DNA of 12,018 nt from an uncultured Prevotellaceae bacterium (lineage in GTDB: Bacteria; Bacteroidota; Bacteroidia; Bacteroidales; Bacteroidaceae), in NCBI GenBank assembly GCA_937893145.1, contig CALBJW010000030.1, forward strand, positions 1-12,018, given 5' to 3'. The position numbers and the translations under genes were made by a program. Positions 1-7,670 of this stretch are shown here, one piece after another. The notes below the pieces were generated by a model that searched no databases, was not told where the DNA came from, and was given only the letters and a program-made list of their open reading frames with translations. How positions within the stretch are numbered: the stretch's first letter is position 1; every line of letters begins with the position of its first letter.

Positions 1-221
1 AAACCACGCTCGTTCTGTGTTCCATTTGAACTGTAAGCTACACGCTCGTTACGGTTGAAGCGTGGACGCTGTGGACGATCGCCGCGACTGTAATTTGATT
101 GGCGACCACCATAATTGTTTTCACGGTTGAATGATGGACGATAGCCATCACGGTTACCGCTGTTTTCAGATGAACCTTCTGATGCAGGCGCATTGCCCTG
201 CCATTCGTCAATTTCAGACAT
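1..221 (-). CDS. Probable 23S rRNA pseudouridine synthase (RluB-like), N-terminal part only
   Basis: The gene runs off the left edge; 73 complete codons are visible from ATG at 221. The protein begins MSEIDEWQGNAPASEGSSEN and becomes rich in Asn, Arg, Gly, Ser and Tyr, with repeated R-x-N and R-P-x-F motifs (RPSFNREN, RPRFNRNER). No folded domain is visible. In Bacteroidota, a pseudouridine synthase of the RluB/RsuA type with a long basic, disordered N-terminal extension is often found next to purB, and this start resembles that extension. The function is therefore inferred from context and composition. Such a tail would be expected to contact rRNA. The nearest promoter-like sequence is TATATTTA on the minus strand at 265-272, one base off the TAnnTTTG box, so transcription from its own promoter is only possible. 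An RGG/NR-type RNA-binding protein is the main alternative. Confidence 0.55.
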   Translation of the reverse strand, partial: MSEIDEWQGNAPASEGSSENSGNRDGYRPSFNRENNYGGRQSNYSRGDRPQRPRFNRNERVAYSSNGTQNERG

Positions 222-400
222 AATCTTAAATCTAAATAATTAAAAATCCTAAATAATAAGTTTGTAAATATATAATGCTTTTTAGCAATGTGATTTACAT
301 ATTGTTTTTTCTTCTGCAAGACCACACCTTGCATTGCCAGGATAAGCAGCCCTGTTGCTATGCCGACAATCTTCTCATCAGCAGCAACATCAAGCAGCGG

Positions 401-1747
401 CTACACTCCTGTGTAAGTATGAGGAGTTATTGCACGAAGCTCTGCCTTCACGCTCTCTGGCACATCAAGTCCATCGATGAATGTGCTGATGCTCTCTGCT
501 GTGATAGCTGCGTTTGTGCGTGTGAGAGCCTTGAGAGCCTCGTATGGATGTGGGTAAGCCTCACGACGGAGAATAGTCTGGATACCCTCAGCACATACAG
601 CCCAGCAGTTGTCGAGATCGCGGTTTATGGCAGCTTCGTTGAGAAGAAGCTTGCGGAGTCCCTTGAGTGTTGACTGGATAGAAATCACCATGTGTCCCAT
701 TGGCACGCCTACGTTTCTGAGCACAGTAGAGTCTGTGAGGTCACGCTGCAGGCGGCTTACAGGAAGTTTCTGGCTGAGGAATGCGAGGATGGCATTTGCC
801 ATGCCGAGGTTACCCTCTGAATTCTCGAAGTCGATTGGGTTCACCTTGTGTGGCATTGCAGAAGAACCTACTTCACCTGCCTTAATCTTCTGCTTGAAGT
901 ATTCCATAGATACATACATCCAGAAGTCGCGGTCGAGGTCGATGATGATAGTGTTGATGCGCTTCATGGCATCGAAGATAGCACCGAGATTGTCGTAGTT
1001 GCTAATCTGTGTTGTCCACTGTTCACGCTCAAGACCAAGCTTCTCGCTTACGAACTTATTTCCGAATGCCTTCCAGTCGTATTCTGGATAAGCTACATGA
1101 TGAGCGTTGTAGTTACCTGTAGCACCACCGAACTTAGCAGTAACCTTGCAAGCCTTGAGCTGATTGAGCTGTTCTGTGAGACGGTAAACATATACCATCA
1201 CCTCCTTGCCAAGACGAGTTGGGCTGGCTGGCTGACCATGTGTCTTTGCGAGCATAGACACATTCTGCCATTCATCAGCATACTCTTGAAGCTGCTGGAT
1301 GAGTTCTTCGACCTGTGGATAGAACACTTCGTTGAGTGCGTCCTTGATTGAGAGAGGAACTGATGTGTTGTTGATGTCCTGTGATGTAAGACCGAAGTGG
1401 ATGAATTCCTTGTACTCGTCGAAATTGCCAATCTTGTCGAGTTCTTCCTTGATGAAATACTCTACAGCCTTCACATCGTGGTTTGTAACCTTTTCAATAT
1501 CCTTCACACGCTGTGCATTCTCTTCGCTGAAGTTGCGATAGATGTCACGAAGACGCTCGAACAAAGAATGGTCGAACGATGCGAGCTGTGGAAGTGGGAG
1601 TTCACATAGTGTGATGAAATACTCTATTTCTACTCTGACACGATACTTGATGAGTGCATACTCAGAAAAATAGTTTGCGAGACTCTTTGTCTTGCCATGA
1701 TAACGACCATCGATAGGAGATACGGCCGTAAGTGCATTAAGTTCCAT
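401..1747 (-). CDS. purB: Adenylosuccinate lyase
   Basis: PurB cleaves fumarate from adenylosuccinate to give AMP, and from SAICAR to give AICAR, so it acts twice in purine synthesis. The 448-residue product (from MELNALTAVSP) has the lengths and motifs of the E. coli-type enzyme. The substrate-binding start is SPIDGRY (10-16). The general acid histidine lies in AKTHGQP (H170). The fumarase/aspartase superfamily signature GSSAMPHKVNP spans 294-304, with the catalytic Ser at 295. A start eight codons upstream (position 1771) is open, but MELNALTAVSPIDGRY matches the usual N-terminus of the family, so 1747 is preferred. The gene ends with TAG at 401-403 and is followed by 179 non-coding bases with no clear terminator. 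Upstream lies a leader of about 170 bases behind a -7 box at 1925-1932. Confidence 0.97.
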   Translation of the reverse strand: MELNALTAVSPIDGRYHGKTKSLANYFSEYALIKYRVRVEIEYFITLCELPLPQLASFDHSLFERLRDIYRNFSEENAQRVKDIEKVTNHDVKAVEYFIKEELDKIGNFDEYKEFIHFGLTSQDINNTSVPLSIKDALNEVFYPQVEELIQQLQEYADEWQNVSMLAKTHGQPASPTRLGKEVMVYVYRLTEQLNQLKACKVTAKFGGATGNYNAHHVAYPEYDWKAFGNKFVSEKLGLEREQWTTQISNYDNLGAIFDAMKRINTIIIDLDRDFWMYVSMEYFKQKIKAGEVGSSAMPHKVNPIDFENSEGNLGMANAILAFLSQKLPVSRLQRDLTDSTVLRNVGVPMGHMVISIQSTLKGLRKLLLNEAAINRDLDNCWAVCAEGIQTILRREAYPHPYEALKALTRTNAAITAESISTFIDGLDVPESVKAELRAITPHTYTGV

Positions 1748-1799
1748 AATTTTCTTAAAATGGTTCAGCATTTGTAATCCTGATTTTCTCTCAATACAT

Positions 1800-1816
1800 G
1801 CCGACTTCTCGTCAGC
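1800..1816 (-). other. Small hairpin in the purB leader
   Basis: Read as minus-strand RNA, 1816 to 1800 gives GCUGAC-GAGAA-GUCGGC: six pairs (one a U-G wobble) closed by a five-base loop. The wobble pair would be a C-A mismatch on the plus strand, so only minus-strand RNA pairs fully. It lies about midway between the predicted start of transcription and the purB start codon. No known riboswitch class is recognised. Confidence 0.35.
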
Positions 1817-1924
1817 TCTTTATCGGTATTAATCGGTTCTCTATTACTATGCCTGTATGAATTAAACTTTTATTTTTCTATTCTGGTTATATCGAAACTG
1901 CTGGATATTGCTCCAAAAACTGTG

Positions 1925-1932
1925 CAAAGATA
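1925..1932 (-). promoter_or_regulatory. -7 box of the purB promoter
   Basis: The minus strand reads TATCTTTG, an exact match to the Bacteroidota -7 consensus TAnnTTTG, followed by CAC. No TTG is found about 20 bases upstream, so the -33 element is weak or absent. If used, transcription starts near 1918 and leaves a leader of about 170 bases before the purB start. Confidence 0.6.
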
Positions 1933-1957
1933 GGTATTTTTAATAATGTACGCGCAG

Positions 1958-1980
1958 AAAGGCAGTAAAAAAATGCCTTT
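1958..1980 (-). terminator. Possible terminator after the divIC/membrane-protein unit
   Basis: A seven-pair stem (AAAGGCA at 1958-1964 with TGCCTTT at 1974-1980) encloses a nine-base A/T loop, just past the membrane-protein stop (1995) and before the purB promoter. On the minus strand the run after the stem is only TTTC, which is weak. On the plus strand it is followed by more T residues, but no plus-strand gene lies upstream. Its place between two transcription units supports a terminator role, with modest confidence. Confidence 0.4.
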
Positions 1981-1994
1981 TTTATTAAAATTTA

Positions 1995-2366
1995 TCACTT
2001 TTCCTTAGTGACATGTAGTAATCTGCAAGTTGTATATATCTCTATTACTGCAAACATCACGAAAAAGATTATCCATGATGAAGGAAAGACATACATGTTG
2101 TAGCCCACATAAGTGGTATGGGTGACAAACATAAACACAGCACTAATCAGGAGGAGAACGACAGCCCACTTGCGCTGTCTGTACAGCCTTTTCAGCACGA
2201 GGGTGTCAGCATTCTGTACTTGTGCGAAACGACCAACAGCCATGAGAATTGCTCCCACAGCAAAGGCAATAGGGATTATGCTCAAACGAGTAATCCACAT
2301 TGCTGCAGCGAGAACTACGACTGTCTCGCCCACCATCTCTAAATTTGCAAAAGCCTTATTATTCAT
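1995..2366 (-). CDS. Four-helix membrane protein of unknown function
   Basis: The 123-residue protein is not recognised as a named family. Four hydrophobic segments are visible at about 11-27, 30-46, 66-82 and 96-114. They are separated by short polar loops, including a positively charged stretch (LKRLYRQRKW, 58-67) that would be expected on the cytoplasmic side. There is no signal peptide, catalytic motif or cysteine pair. Its ATG overlaps the stop of the divIC-like gene in the sequence ATGA (2366-2363), which implies translational coupling and production together with a division protein. A link to the cell envelope or to division is therefore reasonable but is inferred from position only. 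Homologues in this position are, to my recollection, small uncharacterised Bacteroidota membrane proteins. Confidence 0.8.
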   Translation of the reverse strand: MNNKAFANLEMVGETVVVLAAAMWITRLSIIPIAFAVGAILMAVGRFAQVQNADTLVLKRLYRQRKWAVVLLLISAVFMFVTHTTYVGYNMYVFPSSWIIFFVMFAVIEIYTTCRLLHVTKEK

Positions 2367-2653
2367 TCTTCAAAAACAAAAACATCCTCATCCTCTGTCT
2401 TCATGAGGTAACGATGGCGTGCCACATCTGCAATAGCACCCTGGTCGTGCTTCAAATGGTTCAACACCTCCTTGTCAGCCTTAAACTGACGTTCGTACTC
2501 ATCTATCTCACTCTTAAGTCGTGATATCTCCTGTTTCTGGGAGATACGATTTAACCAACTGTTCTCACCAACGAATCCGATGGCGATAACAAATATACCA
2601 ATGGCAACGAGCCACTTGAGCTTAAAGAGATAATGCTTAATACTGTGTTTCAT
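2363..2653 (-). CDS. Septum formation initiator (DivIC/FtsB-like) protein
   Basis: This 96-residue protein has the build of the FtsB/DivIC family: a short basic cytoplasmic start (MKHSIKHYLFKLK), one membrane helix at about 14-29 (LVAIGIFVIAIGFVG) and a periplasmic coiled coil at about 36-70 (ISRLKSEIDEYERQF). A C-terminal segment contains the family-like DVARHRYLMKTEDEDVFVFEE. In the family the coiled coil pairs with FtsL and joins the FtsQ(DivIB) complex that activates septal peptidoglycan synthesis. An asparagine/tryptophan pair follows the helix (ENSWLNR). It is the first gene of a two-gene unit, with its TGA overlapping the next ATG. A -7 box lies about 24 bases upstream. The family assignment is strong; whether it is the FtsB or DivIC orthologue is a naming matter. 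Confidence 0.88.
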   Translation of the reverse strand: MKHSIKHYLFKLKWLVAIGIFVIAIGFVGENSWLNRISQKQEISRLKSEIDEYERQFKADKEVLNHLKHDQGAIADVARHRYLMKTEDEDVFVFEE

Positions 2654-2676
2654 TTCTATTCCTGCATATTTGTGTG

Positions 2677-2684
2677 CAAAGGTA
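2677..2684 (-). promoter_or_regulatory. -7 box for the divIC/membrane-protein unit
   Basis: The minus strand reads TACCTTTG followed by CAC, an exact TAnnTTTG match 24 bases before the divIC-like start. No TTG is visible at the expected -33 spacing. Transcription would begin about 15-20 bases before the start codon, giving a very short leader. Confidence 0.6.
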
Positions 2685-2727
2685 AGAGAAAAAGTTTAGA
2701 ATGCGTAACTTTACGATTACTTTTTTC

Positions 2728-2772
2728 AAAAAAAAATGAAAAATCGCCCCTCGACTTGTCATCGAAGGGCGA
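2728..2772 (-). terminator. Intrinsic terminator of the nucleotidyltransferase gene
   Basis: Downstream of the stop at 2815, minus-strand RNA forms a stem of eleven positions (2772-2762 with 2754-2744) broken by a single A-C mismatch, with a seven-base loop. It is followed directly by UUUUU, CA and nine more U residues (2743 down to 2728). The strong lower stem (UCGCCC) and long U tract make this the clearest terminator in the window. It separates this gene from the divIC promoter. Confidence 0.85.
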
Positions 2773-2814
2773 AGGAAGTATCATGTTTCAAATACTATCG
2801 TCTAAATGTACTGA

Positions 2815-3738
2815 TTAGAAGAGCTTGTTTGGATATGTGCCATCCTCAACGAGCTTAGCGATACGCTCAACAGTCTCTGGGCGGTCTTCTGAGTAAGTCA
2901 CACCGAACCACTTTGAAGTAGTGTCGAGAACCTTGCAAGTAGCTGTGCCTTCGTTGATGAGCTTGTTCACCATGAGAGGGATGAAGAACTCAGACTTGAG
3001 ATTAGCCATGTTTGCTGGGTCTGAGAGGAACTCCTTGAAGTATTCTTCTGAATATTCGAAGTAGTCAGGAGTGAAGCCCCACATATTCATAGAAACAGGT
3101 GCGTTCTCATCTACTGGAACCCATTCGCCATCGTCCTTGTTGTCCTTGCGGTAAGCAACTGTACCATCCTCCTGGCGAGCAATCTTAGTACACTCAACAC
3201 AAGTAGTGAGACAGCCCTCATCGTTCTTTGAACAGATACCACGAGATACTGTACCGTTCTCAGAGAGTGTGTTTGCAACACGGAAACCAACCATAGCATA
3301 CTGGCCCTTAGCACCTTCTGGAAGTTCAGAGAGGAACTTACCGATTACCTGGAATGCATCACGATTGTAGAAGTCATCACAGTTGATTACACAGAATGGC
3401 TCCTTGATGATGTCCTTACCCATGAGCACTGCGTGGTTTGTACCCCAAGGCTTCTGACGACCTTCTGGAACTGAGAAGCCTTCAGGAAGGCAATCGATGC
3501 TCTGGAAACAGAGTTCGCATGGAACAACGCCTTCATACTTTGAGAGAATCTGTGTGCGGAACTGCTCTTCGAAATCCTTGCGGATAACCCAAACAATCTT
3601 GCCGAAGCCAGCCTTAACAGCATCGTAGATTGAGTAGTCCATAATTGTTTCACCATTTGGTCCAAGACCATCAAGCTGCTTCAAACCACCGTAGCGGCTT
3701 CCCATACCTGCAGCGAGGAGGAAAAGTGTAGGTTTCAT
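2815..3738 (-). CDS. Sugar-1-phosphate nucleotidyltransferase family protein
   Basis: The 307-residue product starts MKPTLFLLAAGMGSRYGGLK, carrying the Rossmann-like nucleotide-binding signature LAAGxGSRxGGxKQ (8-21) of the NTP-transferase family that joins NTP and sugar-1-phosphate. An NCDD motif at 119-122 provides the aspartates expected to bind Mg2+ and nucleotide. Further motifs include KPWGTNHAVL (96-105) and GFTPDYFEY near the C-terminal third. It is longer than the bare catalytic domain and belongs to a Bacteroidota-type group usually annotated only as nucleotidyltransferase; it is not a clear GalU, RmlA or GlmU. Sugar and nucleotide cannot be read from the sequence. A start 20 codons upstream (3798) is open but would lie within the promoter, so 3738 is preferred. 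It is monocistronic, with its own promoter and terminator. Confidence 0.88.
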   Translation of the reverse strand: MKPTLFLLAAGMGSRYGGLKQLDGLGPNGETIMDYSIYDAVKAGFGKIVWVIRKDFEEQFRTQILSKYEGVVPCELCFQSIDCLPEGFSVPEGRQKPWGTNHAVLMGKDIIKEPFCVINCDDFYNRDAFQVIGKFLSELPEGAKGQYAMVGFRVANTLSENGTVSRGICSKNDEGCLTTCVECTKIARQEDGTVAYRKDNKDDGEWVPVDENAPVSMNMWGFTPDYFEYSEEYFKEFLSDPANMANLKSEFFIPLMVNKLINEGTATCKVLDTTSKWFGVTYSEDRPETVERIAKLVEDGTYPNKLF

Positions 3739-3795
3739 ATAGTTTATATGTTTTATATAAGTTAATAATTGGATTCGGTTTTTTATAGTAGCGCA

Positions 3796-3827
3796 CAAAG
3801 TTAGTAAATAAATACTATCTCAACAAA
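3796..3827 (-). promoter_or_regulatory. Promoter of the nucleotidyltransferase gene (-33 and -7)
   Basis: This is the most complete promoter in the window. The minus strand shows TTTG at 3827-3824, a 20-base spacer, and TAACTTTG at 3803-3796, matching the Bacteroidota -33 TTTG / -7 TAnnTTTG pattern. Transcription would begin near 3789, leaving about 50 bases of A/T-rich leader. A small A/T hairpin (3829-3843) directly abuts the -33 element, just after the tex stop, but has no proper U tract. Confidence 0.75.
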
Positions 3828-3851
3828 TATTTTCTAAGAAAATAGTGTCTT

Positions 3852-6020
3852 TTAGTTCAAACCTTTCATTGAAAGTGCCATTCTGCCACGCTTCAAATCA
3901 ACATCAAGCACTCTCACCTGAACATGCTGATGGAGTTCTACGACCTCTGTTGGGTCCTTCACGAACTTATCTGCAAGCTCAGAGATATGCACAAGTCCCT
4001 TTGTATGAACACCCACATCCACGAAACATCCGAAATTGGTGATGTTGGTGATGATGCCAGGCAATGTCATTCCAGGCTGCACATCCTCAAGTTCCTTCAC
4101 ATCCTTCGAGAAGGCAAACGCTTCGAGTTGCTGGCGAGGGTCGCGACCTGGTTTGTCAAGTTCCTGCATGATGTCCTGAAGTGTAGGAACACCAACCTTA
4201 TCTGTAACGTACTTGTTGATGTCAATCTTTTCTCGAAGAGTCTTGTCGGCAAGCAAATCAGCCACAGTACACTTCAAGTCCTTTGCCATCTTCTCCACGA
4301 TAGGATAACTCTCTGGGTGAACAGCGGAGTTGTCGAGTGGTTGCTTACCACCGCTTACTCGCAAGAAACCTGCAGCCTGTTCAAAGGCTTTTGGTCCGAG
4401 CTTTGGCACCTTGAGAAGTTCCTTACGGCTCTTGAAAGCACCATTCTCAGCACGATAAGTCACGATGTTCTGCGCAATGGAAGGTCCAAGTCCAGAAACG
4501 TATGTGAGAAGGTGCTTTGAGGCTGTGTTGAGATTCACTCCAACCTTGTTCACACACATCTCAACAGTCTGGTCGAGCGAGTGCTTCAATGCCTTCTGGT
4601 CCACATCCTTCTGGTACTGGCCCACACCAATAGAATTAGGGTCTATCTTCACGAGTTCGGCAAGTGGGTCCATCAATCTGCGACCAATGCTCACAGCACC
4701 ACGAACTGTCACATCATAATCAGGGAACTCTTCACGAGCCACCTTACTTGCAGAATAGATTGAAGCACCATCTTCACTCACCACGAAAATCTGAATGCTC
4801 TCGGGAAGTCCAAGACTCTTCACGAACTCTTCTGTCTCACGACTTGCTGTACCATTACCAATGGAAATGGCTTCTATCTTGTATTGTTTTGTGAGGGTCC
4901 AAATCTTGTCACCAGCTGCTCTGCGTTCACTCTTTGGAGGATGAGGATAGATGGCTTCGTTGTGAAGGAGATTTCCTTCTGCATCAAGACACACCACCTT
5001 ACAACCAGTACGGAAACCAGGGTCGAGTGCCAACACTCGTTTCTGCCCTAATGGAGCAGACATGAGGAGCTGTTCGAGGTTCTTCACGAAGATGCGAATA
5101 GCCTCTTCATCTGCCTTCTCCTTACTCATATTTGCAAATTCAGTCTCGATACTTGGTTTGATGAGTCGCTTGAACGCATCTTCCACAGCATCCCACACGA
5201 GTTCGGCACACTTGCTTGAGTTGCGGAGGAACTGCTGGTCGAGTCTGTCAAGACAGCGTTCATCATCACCACTGATACTCACCTTGAGGAATCCTTCCGC
5301 CTCACCTCTTCTCATAGCAAGCAGACGGTGAGAGGCACAGCGTGCAAGCTTTTCGGAGAAATCAAAGTAATCGCGATATTTCTGTGCTGCATCGTCCCAT
5401 GCCTGCTGTTCTTCTGGAGTCTTTGCCTTCGATTTAGTCTTGGTCGATGTGATGACTGCATCCTTCTTGAAGTTGAAGCGAACAATGTTACGAGCCTCCT
5501 CACTTTCGCTCACTTGTTCTGCGATAATATCCTGAGCACCAGCGATTGCTTCTTCGGCAGTCTTCACTCCCTTTTCCTCGCTGATAAACTCCTTCACCTT
5601 CTTGTCGATGTCTGCATTAGGGTTCTGAAGCATGAGGAAGGTAGCGAGAGGTTCGAGTCCCTTCTGTCGAGCCACCTCAGCACGAGTCTTGCGCTTTGGC
5701 TTATATGGAAGGTATATGTCTTCGAGTTCTGTTGAGTCCCAACTGTTCTCGATACGAGTCTTGAGTTCGGGAGTCAGTTTTCCCTGTTCCTCGATAGTCT
5801 TGAGGATTGTCTCTTTGCGCTTCTCAATCTCCTTGAGTTTGTCGAGAGCATCGTTGACACTTGCCACCTGTACCTCATCAAGAGTACCTGTCACCTCCTT
5901 ACGGTAACGGGCAATGAAAGGGATGGTACAGCCTTCTTCAAGCAGTCCAACGGTATTTGCCACCTGGCGTTCACTGATGCCAGTTGACTTTGAAATGAGT
6001 TTTGGAAATATAGCGTTCAT
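3852..6020 (-). CDS. tex: Tex family RNA-binding transcription accessory protein
   Basis: Tex-type proteins bind nucleic acid and are linked to transcription and RNA turnover in the cytoplasm; the exact biochemical role is not settled. The 722-residue protein has the full domain order. The Tex N-terminal helical region (about 1-190) carries the family motif IPFIARYRKEVTGTLDE (33-49). A helical core is followed by the YqgF/RNase H-like domain (about 328-450, LALDPGFRTGCKV), a double helix-hairpin-helix (about 497-555, VSGLGPSIAQNIV and VPKLGPKAFEQAAGFLR) and a C-terminal S1 domain (about 648-718, GIITNITNFGCFVDVGVHTKGLVHIS). It is slightly shorter than the E. coli homologue because it ends soon after S1. 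ATG at 6020 gives the standard MNAIFPKLIS start. It lies 15 bases after the FAD dehydrogenase and is probably cotranscribed with it. Confidence 0.95.
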   Translation of the reverse strand: MNAIFPKLISKSTGISERQVANTVGLLEEGCTIPFIARYRKEVTGTLDEVQVASVNDALDKLKEIEKRKETILKTIEEQGKLTPELKTRIENSWDSTELEDIYLPYKPKRKTRAEVARQKGLEPLATFLMLQNPNADIDKKVKEFISEEKGVKTAEEAIAGAQDIIAEQVSESEEARNIVRFNFKKDAVITSTKTKSKAKTPEEQQAWDDAAQKYRDYFDFSEKLARCASHRLLAMRRGEAEGFLKVSISGDDERCLDRLDQQFLRNSSKCAELVWDAVEDAFKRLIKPSIETEFANMSKEKADEEAIRIFVKNLEQLLMSAPLGQKRVLALDPGFRTGCKVVCLDAEGNLLHNEAIYPHPPKSERRAAGDKIWTLTKQYKIEAISIGNGTASRETEEFVKSLGLPESIQIFVVSEDGASIYSASKVAREEFPDYDVTVRGAVSIGRRLMDPLAELVKIDPNSIGVGQYQKDVDQKALKHSLDQTVEMCVNKVGVNLNTASKHLLTYVSGLGPSIAQNIVTYRAENGAFKSRKELLKVPKLGPKAFEQAAGFLRVSGGKQPLDNSAVHPESYPIVEKMAKDLKCTVADLLADKTLREKIDINKYVTDKVGVPTLQDIMQELDKPGRDPRQQLEAFAFSKDVKELEDVQPGMTLPGIITNITNFGCFVDVGVHTKGLVHISELADKFVKDPTEVVELHQHVQVRVLDVDLKRGRMALSMKGLN

Positions 6021-6035
6021 TACTTTTTATCTTCT

Positions 6036-7631
6036 TTATTCCATGTTCAAATACTCAGCAAGCATCTCAGCACACCTTTCGCCATCCACACCTGCACTAA
6101 CAATACCACCTGCATATCCAGCACCTTCACCACAAGGGAAGAGTCCTTCTACCTGAGTGTGCATAAGGTTTTCTCTGTCTCTGACAATACGAACAGGAGC
6201 ACTGGTGCGAGTCTCCACACCAATCATCACCGCTTCATTTGTAAGGAATCCGTGTGACATCTTACCGAAATTTTTAAATCCTTGTTGTAATCTACCCGAA
6301 ATAAACTTAGGCATCCAGAAGTGCATTGGAGTGCTTATGAGTCCTGGAGTGTATGAGGTCTTTGGCAGATCGTACGAGCCTTTTCCATTCACGAAGTGTG
6401 CCATTCGCTGAGCTGGAGCGGTCTGCTGCATATTGCCCTGCATCCAAGCAAGCTTTTCGAGTCGTTCCTGAAACTCCATCATGGCAAGTGGACCACCCAC
6501 ACATTCTATTCCATCTACAGGAGGAACCTCCATGAGCGAACGATCGTTCAGGTCTTCTGCATGGAGTTCTACGACCATTCCGCTATTGCTCCACGGACTG
6601 TTGCGCTGGGAATTGCTCATTCCGTTCACCACAACCTGCTGCGAACCACTTGCTGCTGGCACCACCGTTCCACCAGGACACATACAGAAGGAATAGACAC
6701 CACGACCATCCACCTGAGTCACGAAGTTATATTCGGCAGCAGGCAGATACTTGCCCCTTCCCTCTCTGTTGTGGTACTGTATCTGGTCGATGAGTTCACT
6801 TGGATGCTCAAGTCTCACTCCCACAGCAATGTCCTTAGCCTCAATCTCTATACCTTGTTTATATAAATAGCGATACACATCACGAGCACTATGTCCTGTG
6901 GCAAGAATCACTGGACCGTAAAAAGTCTCCTCTCCACAGGTTATTCCTTCTACCTTATTATTTTTAATAAGGAGTCCATCCATCTTCGTCTCGAAATGCA
7001 CCTCACCACCACAGTCGATAATGGTGTTGCGCATAGCCTCAATTATCTTTGGCAAACGGTCCGTACCGAGATGTGGATGAGCATCTGCGAGAATGGATGT
7101 GCTTGCACCATGCTGACAGAACACATTCAGTATCTTCTCCACATTACCACGCTTCTTGCTTCGTGTGTATAGTTTTCCATCCGAGAAAGCACCAGCACCA
7201 CCTTCACCAAACGAGTAGTTGCTTTCGGCGTTCACCTTGTGTTCTCGAGAGATGAGAGCAATGTCCTTTCGGCGGTCATGCACATTCTTTCCGCGCTCCA
7301 CCACAACAGGACGAATGCCAAGTTCGATGAGTCGAAGTGCGGCGAACAGTCCACCAGGACCAGCTCCCACAACTACAGCCTGTGGCTTACCCTCCACATT
7401 CTGATATTCAGTGTGTACATACTCATCATCCTGAGGCAATTCATTGATGTAACATCTCACCTTGAGATTGACAAAGATAGTGCGCTGGCGGGCATCTATG
7501 CTTCGCTTCAGCACTCGAACCGCTGTGAGCGACAACATATCCAGTCCCTTGTCTTGCGACAAGAACTTCTTTATGCTCTGCTCACTCGCTGCCTGCTCAG
7601 GAAGCACCCTTATTTGATATTCTTGAATCAT
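6036..7631 (-). CDS. FAD-dependent dehydrogenase (NAD(P)/FAD oxidoreductase, COG2509-like)
   Basis: This 531-residue flavoprotein belongs to the group called FAD-utilising dehydrogenases, whose substrate is unknown. An N-terminal domain of about 80 residues (MIQEYQIRVLPEQ...) precedes the FAD-binding Rossmann fold. There VVVGAGPGGLFAALRL (87-102) holds the GxGxxG motif, followed by the acidic residue in VVVERG (110-114). The family signature FGEGGAGAFSDGKLYTR spans 141-157. A second nucleotide-contact motif, VILATGHSARDVY, lies in the middle. Close to the C-terminus GLFPCGEGAGYAGGI, followed by VDGERCAEML, forms the other FAD-contacting segment. All expected cofactor elements are present. No signal peptide is seen, so it is cytoplasmic. 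It is the first gene of a probable two-gene unit with tex, with a -7 box 23 bases upstream. Confidence 0.9.
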   Translation of the reverse strand: MIQEYQIRVLPEQAASEQSIKKFLSQDKGLDMLSLTAVRVLKRSIDARQRTIFVNLKVRCYINELPQDDEYVHTEYQNVEGKPQAVVVGAGPGGLFAALRLIELGIRPVVVERGKNVHDRRKDIALISREHKVNAESNYSFGEGGAGAFSDGKLYTRSKKRGNVEKILNVFCQHGASTSILADAHPHLGTDRLPKIIEAMRNTIIDCGGEVHFETKMDGLLIKNNKVEGITCGEETFYGPVILATGHSARDVYRYLYKQGIEIEAKDIAVGVRLEHPSELIDQIQYHNREGRGKYLPAAEYNFVTQVDGRGVYSFCMCPGGTVVPAASGSQQVVVNGMSNSQRNSPWSNSGMVVELHAEDLNDRSLMEVPPVDGIECVGGPLAMMEFQERLEKLAWMQGNMQQTAPAQRMAHFVNGKGSYDLPKTSYTPGLISTPMHFWMPKFISGRLQQGFKNFGKMSHGFLTNEAVMIGVETRTSAPVRIVRDRENLMHTQVEGLFPCGEGAGYAGGIVSAGVDGERCAEMLAEYLNME

Positions 7632-7653
7632 TAGTAATTGTTGATATTTTGTG

Positions 7654-7661
7654 CAAAGGTA
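7654..7661 (-). promoter_or_regulatory. -7 box of the FAD dehydrogenase/tex unit
   Basis: The minus strand reads TACCTTTG, an exact TAnnTTTG match, followed by CACAAAATA. It lies 9 bases outside element A. At a 19-base spacing the upstream triplet is TTC (7683-7681), which falls inside the element's arm and matches two of three bases of the -33 TTG. Confidence 0.65.
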
Positions 7662-7670
7662 ATGAATTAA

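Noticed and set aside
315..333. Hairpin TGCAAG-GTGTGGT-CTTGCA as a purB terminator
   Set aside because: On the minus strand the stem is followed by an A-rich run, not U residues; the T run lies on the wrong side for either strand.
275..673. Plus-strand open frames opposite purB
   Set aside because: They are shadows of a well-supported gene, rich in Cys and Ser and without protein-like features. The same applies to open frames antisense to tex, the FAD dehydrogenase, mrp and trmB.
401..1771. Upstream start of purB at 1771 (MLNHFKKI...)
   Set aside because: The family N-terminus begins MELNALTAVSPIDGRY, eight codons further in.
3829..3843. Terminator after tex (ATTTTC-TAA-GAAAAT)
   Set aside because: The stem is only A/T-rich six pairs with a three-base loop and no following U tract.
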